From positions 62,001-126,000 of the forward strand of contig JALHQH010000010.1 in the NCBI GenBank assembly GCA_022842065.1: a stretch of DNA of 64,000 nucleotides, written 5' to 3'. The stretch comes from Caldilineaceae bacterium. Lineage in GTDB: Bacteria; Chloroflexota; Anaerolineae; Caldilineales; Caldilineaceae. The position numbers and the translations under genes are program-made. The notes below the pieces were generated by a model that saw nothing but the letters and a program-made list of their open reading frames with translations, was not told the DNA's origin and searched no databases. Below are positions 1 to 8,852 of the stretch, one piece after another; the first letter of the stretch is position 1, and each line of letters opens with the position of its first letter.

Positions 1-723
1 GGTACCCGGCGCGTAGTCGACTTTATAGTAAGTGCCGGTGGCAATTGGAAAGTCCGAGACGGCCCGTTTGCCATGATCCATCACGGCGTGAACATCAGGC
101 GGGAAGATCGACTGGTAGTCGTTGTTGACATGGACCGCGGGGTTGGCCCACCAGAGAAAGGTCTGCGGTTCGCTGGTGCGGTTGTAAAGCTGCACAGCAA
201 TTTCGAGATATGCGCGATCGGGGTAGAGACGAAAGCCATGCATGCCTTTGGTGTTAAACATAATCTCCAGTTCGGCACACCAGATCGTTTTGCTGCCGTC
301 CGCGCCTTCGTCAATGCGCCAATCGACGGGCAGGTAGGTGCTAGGACGGTGATGTTGTGGCCAGTTGAACTCGATGCCGCCGGAGATCCACGGCCCATTC
401 AGCCCCACCAGCGCCGGTTTGATCACCCGGTTGTAGTAGATGAAGTGATAGCCATTCGTCTTGTCTAGCGCCATTTGGACACGACCGCCCAATTCGGGTA
501 GGATCATGATCTGGAGATAACGGTTTTCGAGAAAGAGCGCCGTCCACAGTTGGTCATGTTTCTCATCGTCAACCCGTTCGATCACTGGATAGGGGTAGAC
601 GACCCCGCTGCTCCCCTGGTAAACGCGTTTTTCCAAGAAGACCGGATTCTGCTCCGGTTGGCCAATGCCATAAGTGGGAATCGTAACTTGTGTAGACCAG
701 GCTTTGACGGTGTCGGTTGACAT
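1..723 (-). CDS. DUF5107 domain protein, C-terminus cut by window edge
   Basis: Only the first 241 codons lie in the window; the frame is open to base 1 with no stop. The ATG at 723 opens MSTDTVKAWSTQVTIPTYGI. The protein carries the phrases I associate with DUF5107 proteins: FLEKRVYQGSSG near residue 29, ALDKTNGYHFIYYNR near 85, GPWISGGIEFNWPQHHRPST near 110, and FLWWANPAVHVNNDYQSIFP near 189. In that family this N-terminal beta-sandwich-like region is followed by a long helical repeat (TPR) half, which would lie outside the window. I see no signal peptide in this stretch. Members tend to sit with carbohydrate-use genes, and a role in glycan or sugar metabolism is inferred only. It is transcribed away from proB. 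The function is unknown; the family assignment is good. Confidence 0.85.
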   Translation of the reverse strand, partial: MSTDTVKAWSTQVTIPTYGIGQPEQNPVFLEKRVYQGSSGVVYPYPVIERVDDEKHDQLWTALFLENRYLQIMILPELGGRVQMALDKTNGYHFIYYNRVIKPALVGLNGPWISGGIEFNWPQHHRPSTYLPVDWRIDEGADGSKTIWCAELEIMFNTKGMHGFRLYPDRAYLEIAVQLYNRTSEPQTFLWWANPAVHVNNDYQSIFPPDVHAVMDHGKRAVSDFPIATGTYYKVDYAPGT

Positions 724-758
724 AAAAATCGGTTCCATTTTCTTTGGCTAAGATCAGG

Positions 759-910
759 TGTCCCGATGGGACAGGCTAGTAGCGTATTGAAATACGCTGC
801 TGAGATGCAAAACCCGTTGGTGCTTTGCACCCGCTTTGCGAAAAAACGGGTTCGGTGCGAATGCGTTTTAACGCATTTTGCGTCTCAGCCACCATGTTTC
901 AACTGGTGGC
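759..910. other. dense multi-hairpin intergenic element
   Basis: This fills most of the gap between the DUF5107 gene and proB. Stems readable by eye are: 759-764 with 768-773; 781-788 with 791-798 (8 bp, 2-nt loop); a closing stem 799-808 with 880-889 (10 bp, one G.U); 811-818 with 845-852; 819-823 with 827-831; 832-834 with 838-840; 860-867 with 870-877; and 888-894 with 904-910. The 799-889 part folds as a branched structure with two or three internal arms. It could be a palindromic dispersed repeat (BIME or MITE-like), the leader of the minus-strand gene, or a structured RNA. No second copy was seen in this window. Confidence 0.7.
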
Positions 911-1042
911 GAATTAGTCGGGTGATACAGGGTTGGGATTATTATACCAAAGGTTAATCACTTAGCGCTGATCGAGACAGGTGGTTGGCGTTTTGGCACA
1001 GCAGCGTGCTTGGGCTGAATTAGTGTGCGGTTGTCAACAAAG

Positions 1043-1070
1043 TTGGCGATTGGCCAAAGCAGATTACAAT
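1043..1070 (+). promoter_or_regulatory. candidate sigma-70 promoter of proB
   Basis: TTGGCG at 1043-1048 and TACAAT at 1065-1070 are separated by 16 bases and lie 47 bases before the proB start codon. The -10 is good and the -35 is two bases off consensus. Confidence 0.45.
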
Positions 1071-1116
1071 AGAAAACCAAATAACCTTTTTCCACAACAC
1101 ATAGAAGCAGCAGCTT

Positions 1117-2223
1117 ATGTACAAACGCATTGTTGTCAAACTGGGCACCAGCGTGCTCACCGGCGGGACGCGCCATCTTGATCACCCACGCATGGTGGAA
1201 TTGGTGCGCCAGTGTGCCGAACTTTATCATGGCGGCCACGACATTGTCGTCTGCACCTCCGGCGCGCAGGCAGCAGGGCGGGCGCGGCTGGGTTTCCCCG
1301 AAGTGGCACCGACCATCGCCAACAAACAAATGTTTGCGGCGGTGGGGCAGAGCCGGTTGATGCTCACCTGGGAGCGTTTCTTTGAAATTTATGGCATCCA
1401 TGTCGGGCAGATTCTGATTACGCGTGCCGATGTCGAGAATCGCCAACGCTTTCTCAACGCGCGTGACACCTTTTCAGCGCTGCTGGAACATCGCATTGTG
1501 CCGGTGGTCAACGAGAATGACGCGGTCGCGCCGGAAGAGATCAAGGTGGGTGACAATGACAACCTTTCGGCGCTGGTGGCGACGCTGGTCAATGCCGACC
1601 TGCTCGTGATGTTGACCGACCAACCAGGGCTTTACACCGCCGACCCGCGCAAAAATCCGGATGCGCAGTTGATTCCCGAAGTGCGTAAGATCGACGAAAC
1701 ATTGCGCGCCTTGGCCGGCGGCAGTGTTTCCGGGTTGGGCACAGGGGGCATGTATACCAAACTCCAAGCAGTAGACACCGCCCGCCGCGCCGGGGCCGAT
1801 GTCGTGATCACCTCCGGGCAGACGCCGAATGTTCTATTGCGTGTGGCGTCCGGAGAAAGTATTGGCACGCGCTTCCCCGCCGAGGGCAGTCGTCTAGATG
1901 GGCGACGCCAGTGGATTGGTGCGGGGCCGAAACCACACGGTCGGATCATGATCGATGATGGGGCCGTGCGCGCCATCAATCAACAGGGCAAAAGTCTGCT
2001 GCCGGCGGGCATTCGGCAGGTTGAGGGCGATTTCCAACGGGGCGATCCGATTGCAATTTTGGCTTTGGATGGCCGCGAGATCGCGCGCGGGCTAAGCGCA
2101 TATGGCCATCAGGACCTGATCAAGATCGCCGGTTGCAAATCCAGCGAGATTCTGGAACGGCTAGGCTATGTCTATGGCGATGTGGCCGTCCACCGCAACG
2201 ATATGATTTTGCTTGGTGACTAA
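1117..2223 (+). CDS. proB: glutamate 5-kinase
   Basis: ProB phosphorylates L-glutamate to gamma-glutamyl phosphate, the first step of proline synthesis in the cytoplasm. The 368-residue length is normal for the long form. The amino-acid-kinase domain begins [12 protein letters not shown] at residues 6-17 and contains the conserved [20 protein letters not shown] stretch near residue 132, followed by [12 protein letters not shown] near 208. A C-terminal PUA domain occupies about residues 275-365. The ATG at 1117 gives the canonical N-terminus. ProA, the usual neighbour, is not here: the next gene is a LacI regulator after 179 bases, so proB appears to be a single-gene unit. Identification is secure. 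Confidence 0.96.
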   Translation: MYKRIVVKLGTSVLTGGTRHLDHPRMVELVRQCAELYHGGHDIVVCTSGAQAAGRARLGFPEVAPTIANKQMFAAVGQSRLMLTWERFFEIYGIHVGQILITRADVENRQRFLNARDTFSALLEHRIVPVVNENDAVAPEEIKVGDNDNLSALVATLVNADLLVMLTDQPGLYTADPRKNPDAQLIPEVRKIDETLRALAGGSVSGLGTGGMYTKLQAVDTARRAGADVVITSGQTPNVLLRVASGESIGTRFPAEGSRLDGRRQWIGAGPKPHGRIMIDDGAVRAINQQGKSLLPAGIRQVEGDFQRGDPIAILALDGREIARGLSAYGHQDLIKIAGCKSSEILERLGYVYGDVAVHRNDMILLGD

Positions 2224-2342
2224 ATTGACATTGCACCACGCAACACGGTACAATACTGCTGCCCACTATGAAAAGCTTTTCATATATCTTTCATATCCTC
2301 TTCCCCAGTATTTCACTGAGTGATGTGAATGTCTATTCTCGC

Positions 2343-2379
2343 TAGAATCGTTCTATCGACGGATTATGTGGAATCGTTT
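2343..2379. promoter_or_regulatory. candidate LacI-family operator pair
   Basis: A perfect palindrome TAGAATCGTTCTA lies at 2343-2355. Its core GAATCGTT recurs in the same orientation at 2371-2378, 26 bases further on. Both are within 60 bases of the start of the LacI-type gene. Palindromes with a central CG are typical of this family, so autoregulation is plausible. No binding evidence is available from sequence alone. Confidence 0.4.
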
Positions 2380-2402
2380 ACAGGTTTTGTAGAACGCTGA
2401 CG

Positions 2403-3437
2403 ATGACAGTCACGATTAAAGATGTTGCCAATCGAGCAGGGGTATCACCAGCAACAGTTTCGCGTGCATTGAACAAAAGTGGTTATGTCAGTGAAGAAAA
2501 TGTCCGCCGTGTCGAGCAGTCAGCTGCGGAGCTAGGCTACCAGCCGAATTGGATGGCGCGCGGGCTGCATGGCAAAACGTCGAATCTGATTGGGTTGATC
2601 GTGCCCGAGGTGATGAGCCTCTATGACAACTCGGTAATTCAGGTGATCGCCGCCGAACTGCACCAGCACGGCTATGGACTGTTGCTCTGCCTCAATAATG
2701 AAGATGGCAAGTTGGATCGTAGTTATCTGCACCATCTCCAAGAAAAACAGGTGGCCGGGATCATTTATACCCACCCTCTGACAGGCAACAACTCGGCCTA
2801 TGTCCGCGAGTTGGCAGCACAGATCCCGATGATCGAGATCAACCGCCGGCGCGAAAGGGATACCCTCGACGCGGTGTTAGCCGATAACATTCAGGGGGCT
2901 TATCAGATCACCAAATATCTGCTGGATCTCGGTCATCGGCGTATTGGGCTGATTATGGGGGAAAATGAGCTGACGACCGGCCAAAATCGGTTACAGGGCT
3001 ATCGGTCAGCCTTTGGTGATGCAGGACTGCCAGTTGATCCAGCGCTGATGCGCATCGGCAGCTTTAGCCGGCAACATGGCGAAGCGGCAACGGCGGCCCT
3101 GCTTGATGATGATCCGCCGCCGACCGCGATTTTGGCCGGCAGCAACCGGATCTTGATGGGGGTTTTGCAGGTGTTGACCAAACGCAAGCTTGCCATCCCA
3201 GCGGCAATCTCGGTCGCGGCTTTTAACGATACCGAATGGTTACAAATTTGGGATCCACCGATCACCACGGTTGACGTGGCGGTGGCAGAGATGGCCCACT
3301 TAGCGGTCGAACTGCTGCTGCAACGGATTGCGGCCCCCAACAAGCAGATAAAACCCCGCGAGTATCTACTTGGCACCTCATTATTGATTCGTGATTCCTG
3401 TCGGGCCATTGCGCCCGCAGTAACTACCGAAGAGTAG
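2403..3437 (+). CDS. LacI-family transcriptional regulator
   Basis: A 344-residue DNA-binding repressor or activator of sugar genes. The N-terminal helix-turn-helix is classic: TIKDVANRAGVSPATVSRAL at residues 3-22, followed by the hinge region LGYQPNWMARGL near 45. The remainder is a periplasmic-binding-protein-like effector domain with GYRSAFGDAGL near 199 and a C-terminal LLGTSLLIRDSC that matches the usual LacI ending. It is 10 bases upstream of the epimerase gene and heads the ribose-type ABC cluster, so it probably controls that cluster in response to its sugar. The ligand cannot be read from the sequence. Confidence 0.93.
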   Translation: MTVTIKDVANRAGVSPATVSRALNKSGYVSEENVRRVEQSAAELGYQPNWMARGLHGKTSNLIGLIVPEVMSLYDNSVIQVIAAELHQHGYGLLLCLNNEDGKLDRSYLHHLQEKQVAGIIYTHPLTGNNSAYVRELAAQIPMIEINRRRERDTLDAVLADNIQGAYQITKYLLDLGHRRIGLIMGENELTTGQNRLQGYRSAFGDAGLPVDPALMRIGSFSRQHGEAATAALLDDDPPPTAILAGSNRILMGVLQVLTKRKLAIPAAISVAAFNDTEWLQIWDPPITTVDVAVAEMAHLAVELLLQRIAAPNKQIKPREYLLGTSLLIRDSCRAIAPAVTTEE

Positions 3438-3447
3438 GAAGTAGCGT

Positions 3448-4440
3448 ATGGAAAACAGAGCGCGCCTCCTGATCACAGGGGCGACCGGCAAGGTAGGTCA
3501 TGCGTTGATCCAGCGCCTGCTTGGCGATGAACGGTTTGCCCATTTTCAGATCCGCGCGCTTTGTCACAACCGGCTGTTAACACCAGGGGACCGGCTGGAA
3601 GTTGTGCGCGGTGCGATTGAACAGCAGGGCGTTGTTACTGCGATCATGCAGGATGTAACCCATGTCTTACACCTGGCGACCAGTAAAGAGAGCCCTGAAA
3701 CGATTATGGATGTGGCGATCAAAGGGCTCTTTTGGTTGCTGGAAGCTTGTCGCACCAGCCCCACCTTTCGCCAGTTTATTCTCGTCGGTGGCGACGCCGG
3801 CATGGGCCACTTTGTCTACCCTCAACCCATTCCTGTCACCGAAACCCAACGCCACAGCGCCTACCCCGGCTGTTATGCCCTGTCCAAGGTGTTGGAAGAG
3901 GTGATGCTGGAGCAATATTACATCCAATATGATCTCAATGGCTGCTGTCTGCGTGCCCCGTGGATCATGGCAAAGGATGATCTCAAATACACCCTTTCGT
4001 TCGGCGATGATGTCTTTGGTGGCCCGCGTTGGGGTGATCTGGTTGGTGCTGAGCGTGCGCAAGCCTACCAGGCAACGCAGACGATACCGCTGATGGTTGA
4101 TGGACAGGGGCAGCCCGTGAAGCGCAATTTCGTGCATGTCGAAGATTTGGTTAGTGCGATCCTAGTCGCAATCGATCACCCCAAAGCGCGCCAACAGCTC
4201 TTCAATATTTGCATGGACGAGCCGCTCGATTATGGAGAATTGGCCGCCTATCTCTACGCGACCCGTCAGCTGCCCTCGGTTGAAATTCCGACTCCCTATC
4301 ATTCAACCTGGCTCGACAATACCAAGGCCAAATTTCTGTTGAATTGGCGGCCACACTATGATTTACCGCGTATGGTCGACGCCGCCTGGTCCTATCAACG
4401 GGGGGCAGATGACCCGCGCGTCATTTGGTATCCAGGGTAG
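3448..4440 (+). CDS. NAD-dependent epimerase/dehydratase family protein
   Basis: An extended short-chain dehydrogenase of 330 residues. The Rossmann glycine motif is GATGKVG (residues 11-17) and the catalytic pair is Tyr143 and Lys147 in YALSK. The protein shows the acidic and Thr/Ser positions expected of nucleotide-sugar epimerases, but the exact sugar substrate is not evident. It begins 10 bases after the LacI gene and is very likely co-transcribed with it. A 328-base gap with possible regulatory sequence separates it from the ABC importer. It could act on a sugar or sugar lactone brought in by that importer (inference). Confidence 0.85.
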   Translation: MENRARLLITGATGKVGHALIQRLLGDERFAHFQIRALCHNRLLTPGDRLEVVRGAIEQQGVVTAIMQDVTHVLHLATSKESPETIMDVAIKGLFWLLEACRTSPTFRQFILVGGDAGMGHFVYPQPIPVTETQRHSAYPGCYALSKVLEEVMLEQYYIQYDLNGCCLRAPWIMAKDDLKYTLSFGDDVFGGPRWGDLVGAERAQAYQATQTIPLMVDGQGQPVKRNFVHVEDLVSAILVAIDHPKARQQLFNICMDEPLDYGELAAYLYATRQLPSVEIPTPYHSTWLDNTKAKFLLNWRPHYDLPRMVDAAWSYQRGADDPRVIWYPG

Positions 4441-4768
4441 ATGGCAGAGCCGCGCTTATTCAATTCGGTTGCCTTTGGGTTGCGGATCGACAACCAGAAG
4501 GGGTACAATATGGACAGAACACATCCCTAAACCAATTTGTTGATCGATACCCATCATCATAAATTATCCGATTAGCGACGTATCACTTAGAAACCGGCAA
4601 CTGTTTCTAGCGCTGATTGTTGTATAGCAAGGTAGTTTGGCGCGTGGGCGTATACCCATGATCGCGCTCGCCCCTTGTACTTTCCAAGCATACCGTCTGC
4701 AGCATCTTGCGAAGTGTTACAATCTACTGTTGGTCTCGTTATTTTCAATCAAAGCAAAGGAACCAAAG
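4441..4768. other. intergenic region before the ribose-type ABC operon
   Basis: No gene is supported here. A palindrome TAGAAAC-(8)-GTTTCTA at 4588-4609 could be an operator. A TACAAT hexamer about 55 bases before the downstream ATG is a possible -10 without a convincing -35. The reading frame of the downstream gene stays open up to 4637, but that extension has no ribosome-binding site and is not signal-peptide-like. Confidence 0.4.
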
Positions 4769-5827
4769 ATGAGTCAGCAAGAACAAGGTACGCGATTATC
4801 AACTGTTGTTAGCAATGAAATGGGTCGTCGTGGCTTTTTGAACGGCATGATGGGCTTGATGGCTGGTGGCTTATTGGCCGGCTGCACCGTACCCGTCCAA
4901 CAGGCCGGTGCGCCGGCGGCCGAGGGCGCGGGTCATGCCTATCCCTTCGGCAAGCCACTCAAGGCGGCGTTCTCCAATGCCGGCCTGGGCGCGACCTGGT
5001 GCGCGCAGGGCAAAGAGACCGCCGAATATTGGGGCAAGTGGATGGGCGTCGAGGTGACCTGGTTTGACGGTGGCCTAAGCATCGACACCCAGCGCAAAGC
5101 CATTGACGATATGGCCGCCCGTGATTGGGACTTTGTGGCGATTCAGGCCTTTGGCATCGACACGCTGGTTGATCCGATCAGCCAGATGATCGCCAAGGGT
5201 ATTCCCGTCATCCAGATGGATACCACGATCAGCAAGGATGACATCGGCATCACCACATTCCTGGAGCCAGACAACATTTACATGGGTTCGGTCGTGGCCG
5301 AAGCGATCTTCCAGCAGATCGGCGGCAAGGGCAAAGTGATCATGACGCAAGGGGCGCTCGGTCACACCGGTGCGCAGGGTCGTGCCGCTGGTTTCAACCA
5401 AGCCCTGGCCAAATATCCTGACATTGAAGTGTTGGCCGAAGACCCTGCCGACTGGGATGTCAACAAAGTCGCCACCCTCTGGGAAGATTATCTGGTCCAG
5501 TTCCCCGATATTCAGGCCGGTTTTTTCCACAACGATGACATGGCCCTCGCCGCCTACAATGTGATCAAAAATGCCGGACGCGAAAAGGATATTGTCCTGG
5601 GTGGCGTGGATGCCATGCCACCGGCGCTGGATGCTGTGCTTGATGGCCGCCTGCTCACCTCGGTGCGCAACCCCTCCTGCCGCATTCACTGGGGCGCGCT
5701 CGTGATCGGCGCCCTGGCCGCCACCGGTGCGACGGATATCCCCGCCTACATTCTCACCGATGGTCCGCTGGTTACGCCCAAGAACGCGGCCGGCCAGAAG
5801 TTTATGCAGGCGCAGTTCTTGATGTAA
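4769..5827 (+). CDS. sugar ABC transporter substrate-binding lipoprotein (RbsB-like)
   Basis: A 352-residue type I periplasmic-binding protein that captures a sugar-like ligand outside the membrane and hands it to the importer encoded next. The start at 4769 is chosen because an AAAGGA sequence precedes it and it gives a Tat/lipoprotein leader: RRGFLNGMMGLMAGGLLAGC, twin arginine then lipobox LAGC near residue 36. The mature part has typical features of the RbsB group, such as ISQMIAKGIPVIQMDTTIS, GRAAGFNQALAKYPDIEVL and GFFHNDDMALAAYNVI. Because a methylthioribose kinase gene ends the operon, the ligand may be a ribose derivative; this is inference. Confidence 0.9.
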   Translation: MSQQEQGTRLSTVVSNEMGRRGFLNGMMGLMAGGLLAGCTVPVQQAGAPAAEGAGHAYPFGKPLKAAFSNAGLGATWCAQGKETAEYWGKWMGVEVTWFDGGLSIDTQRKAIDDMAARDWDFVAIQAFGIDTLVDPISQMIAKGIPVIQMDTTISKDDIGITTFLEPDNIYMGSVVAEAIFQQIGGKGKVIMTQGALGHTGAQGRAAGFNQALAKYPDIEVLAEDPADWDVNKVATLWEDYLVQFPDIQAGFFHNDDMALAAYNVIKNAGREKDIVLGGVDAMPPALDAVLDGRLLTSVRNPSCRIHWGALVIGALAATGATDIPAYILTDGPLVTPKNAAGQKFMQAQFLM

Positions 5828-5889
5828 TTTAGGTGATTGGGTGATTAGCGATTTGCCTCAGTTATCCCCAATGATCATAGCACTTACAT

Positions 5890-5930
5890 TCATACCAGCG
5901 CGTCGGGCATGTTCCTACGTGCTGGTATGA
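5890..5930 (+). promoter_or_regulatory. hairpin between binding-protein and ATPase genes
   Basis: Arms 5890-5902 and 5918-5930 pair over 13 bases, with one G.U in RNA, around a 15-base loop. There is no T-tract. Its place just after the binding-protein gene is like the stabilising or attenuating hairpins known from other importers (for example malE-malF), where they keep the binding protein in excess. Confidence 0.5.
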
Positions 5931-5977
5931 GCCTACTGAATTACTAATCACCAATTGACCAAAGCCACCATCCGATC

Positions 5978-7486
5978 ATGACCGAAACAACCCATCCCAT
6001 TCTCGCCTTTCACAACATTTCCAAGCGGTACGGGGGGGCGATTGCGCTCTCTGACGTTGACTTTGACTTGCAGGCCGGCGAGGTACACGGCCTGGTGGGT
6101 GAAAATGGCGCGGGCAAGAGCACCATGATGAAGCTGCTCGCCGGTGTTTTTAATGACTATAGCGGTGAGCTGTTACTCAATGGCCAAGCTGCGCGCTTTG
6201 CTTCACCGGCCGATGCCCAATCGCAAGGCATTGGCATGGTCTATCAGGAGTTGAGCACCTTTCAACATCTGACCGTGGCGGAAAATCTCTTTAGCCGCAA
6301 GGTGCCAACCCGTGGCGGCATGGTACGCTGGCGGCAGATGAATCGCGAAGCGCAGCAACTGTTGCATGAGTTGGGGCTCGACATTGATGTCAGCAAGCGC
6401 ATGGGCGAGTTGTCGGTCGGTTCACAGCAATTGGTTGAGATCGCCCGAGTGATCTTTAGTGGGGCGCGGATCATCATTCTAGATGAACCAACCTCGGCGC
6501 TCTCAGGCCCGGAGACGCGGCGGCTGTTTGAGTTTATTGTGAGTCTCAAGCAGCAGGGCAAGACGATCATCTTCATCTCCCACTTTTTGGAAGATGTGCT
6601 CGAAGTGACCGATCGCATCACTGTCCTCAAAAACAGCCGCAAAGTGACCACCCTGCCCACCGCGGAAGCGACAAAACACCTGCTGGTCGAGTTGATGATC
6701 GGCAGTGACGCCAAAATTTTGCAGCAGATGTATGAGGAAGAAGGCGTTACCGTTGCCCGCCAGGTGCGCAAACTCGGCGCAGTCGCACTGGCAACCAGCG
6801 GATTGACCCAACCAGGCGCGTTTACGGATATCAATTTTACCCTGCACCAAGGCGAAATTCTCGGCATCTTTGGCTTTATGGGTGCGGGGCAGATCCAGTT
6901 GGCGCGCTGTCTGTTTGGGGCGGAACAGGCGCAGCGTGGCACCTTGGCCCTCGCGGGCCAGACGCTCAAATTGGTCAACACGAGTGTGGCGCGCGATGCC
7001 GGCATAGCCTATGTGCCCGAAAATCGACGCAATAGCCTGATGCTGCAACAAGAGATCTTCAAGAACATCACCTTGGCCCACTTGGGAAAGTTGATCCCAG
7101 GGATTTTGCAGCAGCGCCGCGAAGTGAAGATTGCACAAGAACAGATTACTGCGGTTGGTGTCCGGCCACCGCGACCGATGCTCAACGCTGGTTCCCTATC
7201 TGGTGGCAATCAACAGAAGGTGGTGCTGGCCAAATGGTTGACCCAGCAACCCAAGGTGCTAATCCTCAACGAGCCGACGCGTGGGATGGATGTAGGGGCC
7301 AAAGACGAAGTGCTGACCATTGTGCAAAAGTTGCGCGACGAAGGGGTGGCCATCTTGTTGATTACGACGGAACCGGAAACCATCGTGCGCATCGCCGACC
7401 GCAGCTTGGTGATGCGTCGCGGCGAGATGACGGCGGAGTTAACGGGGGAAGCGCTCACCAAAGAGAATTTAATGCGGAATGCGTGA
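5978..7486 (+). CDS. sugar ABC transporter ATP-binding protein, double domain (RbsA-like)
   Basis: A 502-residue protein with two ABC domains that energises the ribose-type importer on the inner membrane face. The N-terminal domain has Walker A GENGAGKST at residues 41-49, a signature-like ELSVGSQQLVEIAR and Walker B IIILDEPTSAL. The C-terminal domain has the degenerate Walker A GFMGAGQIQLARCL, intact signature LSGGNQQKVVLAKWL and LILNEPTRGMD, exactly as in RbsA, AraG and MglA. The last five codons and the stop fall inside a 14-base tandem repeat (aatgcggaatgcgtga), so the C-terminus has probably been fixed by repeat insertion. Confidence 0.95.
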   Translation: MTETTHPILAFHNISKRYGGAIALSDVDFDLQAGEVHGLVGENGAGKSTMMKLLAGVFNDYSGELLLNGQAARFASPADAQSQGIGMVYQELSTFQHLTVAENLFSRKVPTRGGMVRWRQMNREAQQLLHELGLDIDVSKRMGELSVGSQQLVEIARVIFSGARIIILDEPTSALSGPETRRLFEFIVSLKQQGKTIIFISHFLEDVLEVTDRITVLKNSRKVTTLPTAEATKHLLVELMIGSDAKILQQMYEEEGVTVARQVRKLGAVALATSGLTQPGAFTDINFTLHQGEILGIFGFMGAGQIQLARCLFGAEQAQRGTLALAGQTLKLVNTSVARDAGIAYVPENRRNSLMLQQEIFKNITLAHLGKLIPGILQQRREVKIAQEQITAVGVRPPRPMLNAGSLSGGNQQKVVLAKWLTQQPKVLILNEPTRGMDVGAKDEVLTIVQKLRDEGVAILLITTEPETIVRIADRSLVMRRGEMTAELTGEALTKENLMRNA

Positions 7487-7521
7487 TGCGGAATGCGTGA
7501 TGCGTAAAACGTAAAACGTGA
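7473..7521. repeat. short tandem repeat array, 14-bp unit
   Basis: Two exact copies of TGCGGAATGCGTGA (7473-7486, 7487-7500) are followed by a diverged unit TGCGTAAAACGTAAAACGTGA. The first copy supplies the stop codon of the ATPase gene. A related array (unit GTGATGCGTAAAAC) lies at 33211-33260. These resemble the heptameric STRR sequences known from cyanobacteria and other genomes. Confidence 0.8.
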
Positions 7522-7572
7522 TTCGTATTGGGCGAACAATGATAACGATACAATAGATAAAGAGTGGGTATT

Positions 7573-8631
7573 ATGAGTGGAAGGGTTGCAGTAGCACAGA
7601 CAGAAGTAAGTGGGGGCATGGGGTATTGGTTGCGCCAACGGGCGCGTGACCTGGCCCCTTTCATTACGCTGATGATTTTGATCATCTTTTTCAGTGTCAC
7701 CACCGATAGCTTTTTACGGCTAGTCAACTTGCGCAATATTTTGGCGCAGGTCTCGACGTTGGCTGTGGTCGCGACCGGGATCACCTTTGTGTTGCTCTGT
7801 GGCGAAATCGATCTGAGTGTGGCCGCAGTAGCCACCATGACCGGCGTGGTGGCAGCAGCGCTCTTTGGTGATGGGCTGCGTTTGGCGGAGTGGCTCTATA
7901 TCGGGGGCGATTGGACCTTTGCCGGCGGTCTGCTCGCGGTGCTGGTCGGCGGGATCTTTGCTGCGGGGCTGGGGCTGCTCAACGGGTGGAGTACAACCAA
8001 GATCGGGTTGCCCTCCTTTATGGCGACCCTGGCAACGATGCAGATTGCCACGGGGCTTGGTCAATTTTTCACCAAGGGCCAGATCGTCTATACCTTGGCC
8101 CCCATGCTCTCCTTCCTCGGCGGCGAATATATCGGCGAGACCGATCCCTTTCGCTTGCCGGTGGTGATTCTGGTCGGTGCGAGCGCGTTGATCATCGGCC
8201 ACTTTGTGTTGACCTATACCAAGTTTGGCCGTTATGTTTACATGACCGGCAGCAACCGTGAGGCGGCGCGGCTGAGTGGGATCAACACCAAGCGTATCGT
8301 TGCTTCCTGTCTAGCCATTTCCGGCTTTTGCGCCGGCGTCGCTGGGATGCTTAACACAGGGCGGTTAGGCAGTGCCCAGGGCTACGGGCTGGAAGATATG
8401 CTGCTCGACAGTATCTCCGCTGTGGTGCTTGGTGGCACCAGCCTCTTCGGCGGCGAAGGCGGGGTTAAAAATACACTCGTGGGGCTGCTCATCTTTGGCG
8501 TGCTCAGCAACGGGCTGAACCAGCTTCAGCTTGATATTTATGTGCGCCTCTGGGTGCGTGGTATTATTCTGCTGGTGGCGTTGATTATTAACATTTATGC
8601 GCTGCGGTTGCGTGACCGCGGAGCACAGTAA
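7573..8631 (+). CDS. sugar ABC transporter permease (RbsC-like)
   Basis: A 352-residue integral membrane permease of the BPD_transp_2 type, partner of the preceding ATPase and binding protein. About nine to ten hydrophobic segments are visible, beginning with APFITLMILIIFFSVTTDSF near residue 25. Family phrases include LCGEIDLSVAAVATMTGVVA near 76, GLPSFMATLATMQIATGL near 146, and AVVLGGTSLFGGEGGVKNTL near 284. The ATG at 7573 is preferred over a GTG nine bases earlier, because AAAGAGTGGG lies upstream of it at suitable distance. It follows the ATPase gene by 86 bases that hold the repeat array. Confidence 0.93.
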   Translation: MSGRVAVAQTEVSGGMGYWLRQRARDLAPFITLMILIIFFSVTTDSFLRLVNLRNILAQVSTLAVVATGITFVLLCGEIDLSVAAVATMTGVVAAALFGDGLRLAEWLYIGGDWTFAGGLLAVLVGGIFAAGLGLLNGWSTTKIGLPSFMATLATMQIATGLGQFFTKGQIVYTLAPMLSFLGGEYIGETDPFRLPVVILVGASALIIGHFVLTYTKFGRYVYMTGSNREAARLSGINTKRIVASCLAISGFCAGVAGMLNTGRLGSAQGYGLEDMLLDSISAVVLGGTSLFGGEGGVKNTLVGLLIFGVLSNGLNQLQLDIYVRLWVRGIILLVALIINIYALRLRDRGAQ

Positions 8632-8668
8632 GCGACGACCGACGAGAGACGACTGACGACCGCATCAT

Positions 8669-8804
8669 ACGACAACGCAAAATTAGCTGATGAAGGAAGG
8701 TGGATAGACGCGGATTCAGAAAACGCGGATGACAGGCGACCCCATCCGCATTTTCTAAATCCGCGTCTATAACACCGGCTGCCAACCCGATTTAACGTTG
8801 TCGT
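8669..8804. repeat. nested palindromic repeat after permease gene
   Basis: The inner arms 8704-8731 and 8743-8770 match over 28 bases with two mismatches. The outer arms ACGACAACG (8669-8677) and CGTTGTCGT (8796-8804) are perfect. The architecture and several words (ACGCGGAT arms, ACACCGGCTGCCAACC on the right flank, ATTTAACGTTGTCGT) are shared with elements at 30763-30812 and 60469-60550, so this is a member of a dispersed family. No T-tract is present. Confidence 0.75.
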
Positions 8805-8852
8805 GATCGCAACAATGAACGACTGCATGAAATTTGAAGTTGGGGTTTGCGC

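Noticed and set aside
4637..4768. Upstream extension of the ribose-type binding protein
   Set aside because: It would add 44 residues before the Tat/lipoprotein leader. The ATG at 4769 has a ribosome site and a proper signal peptide.
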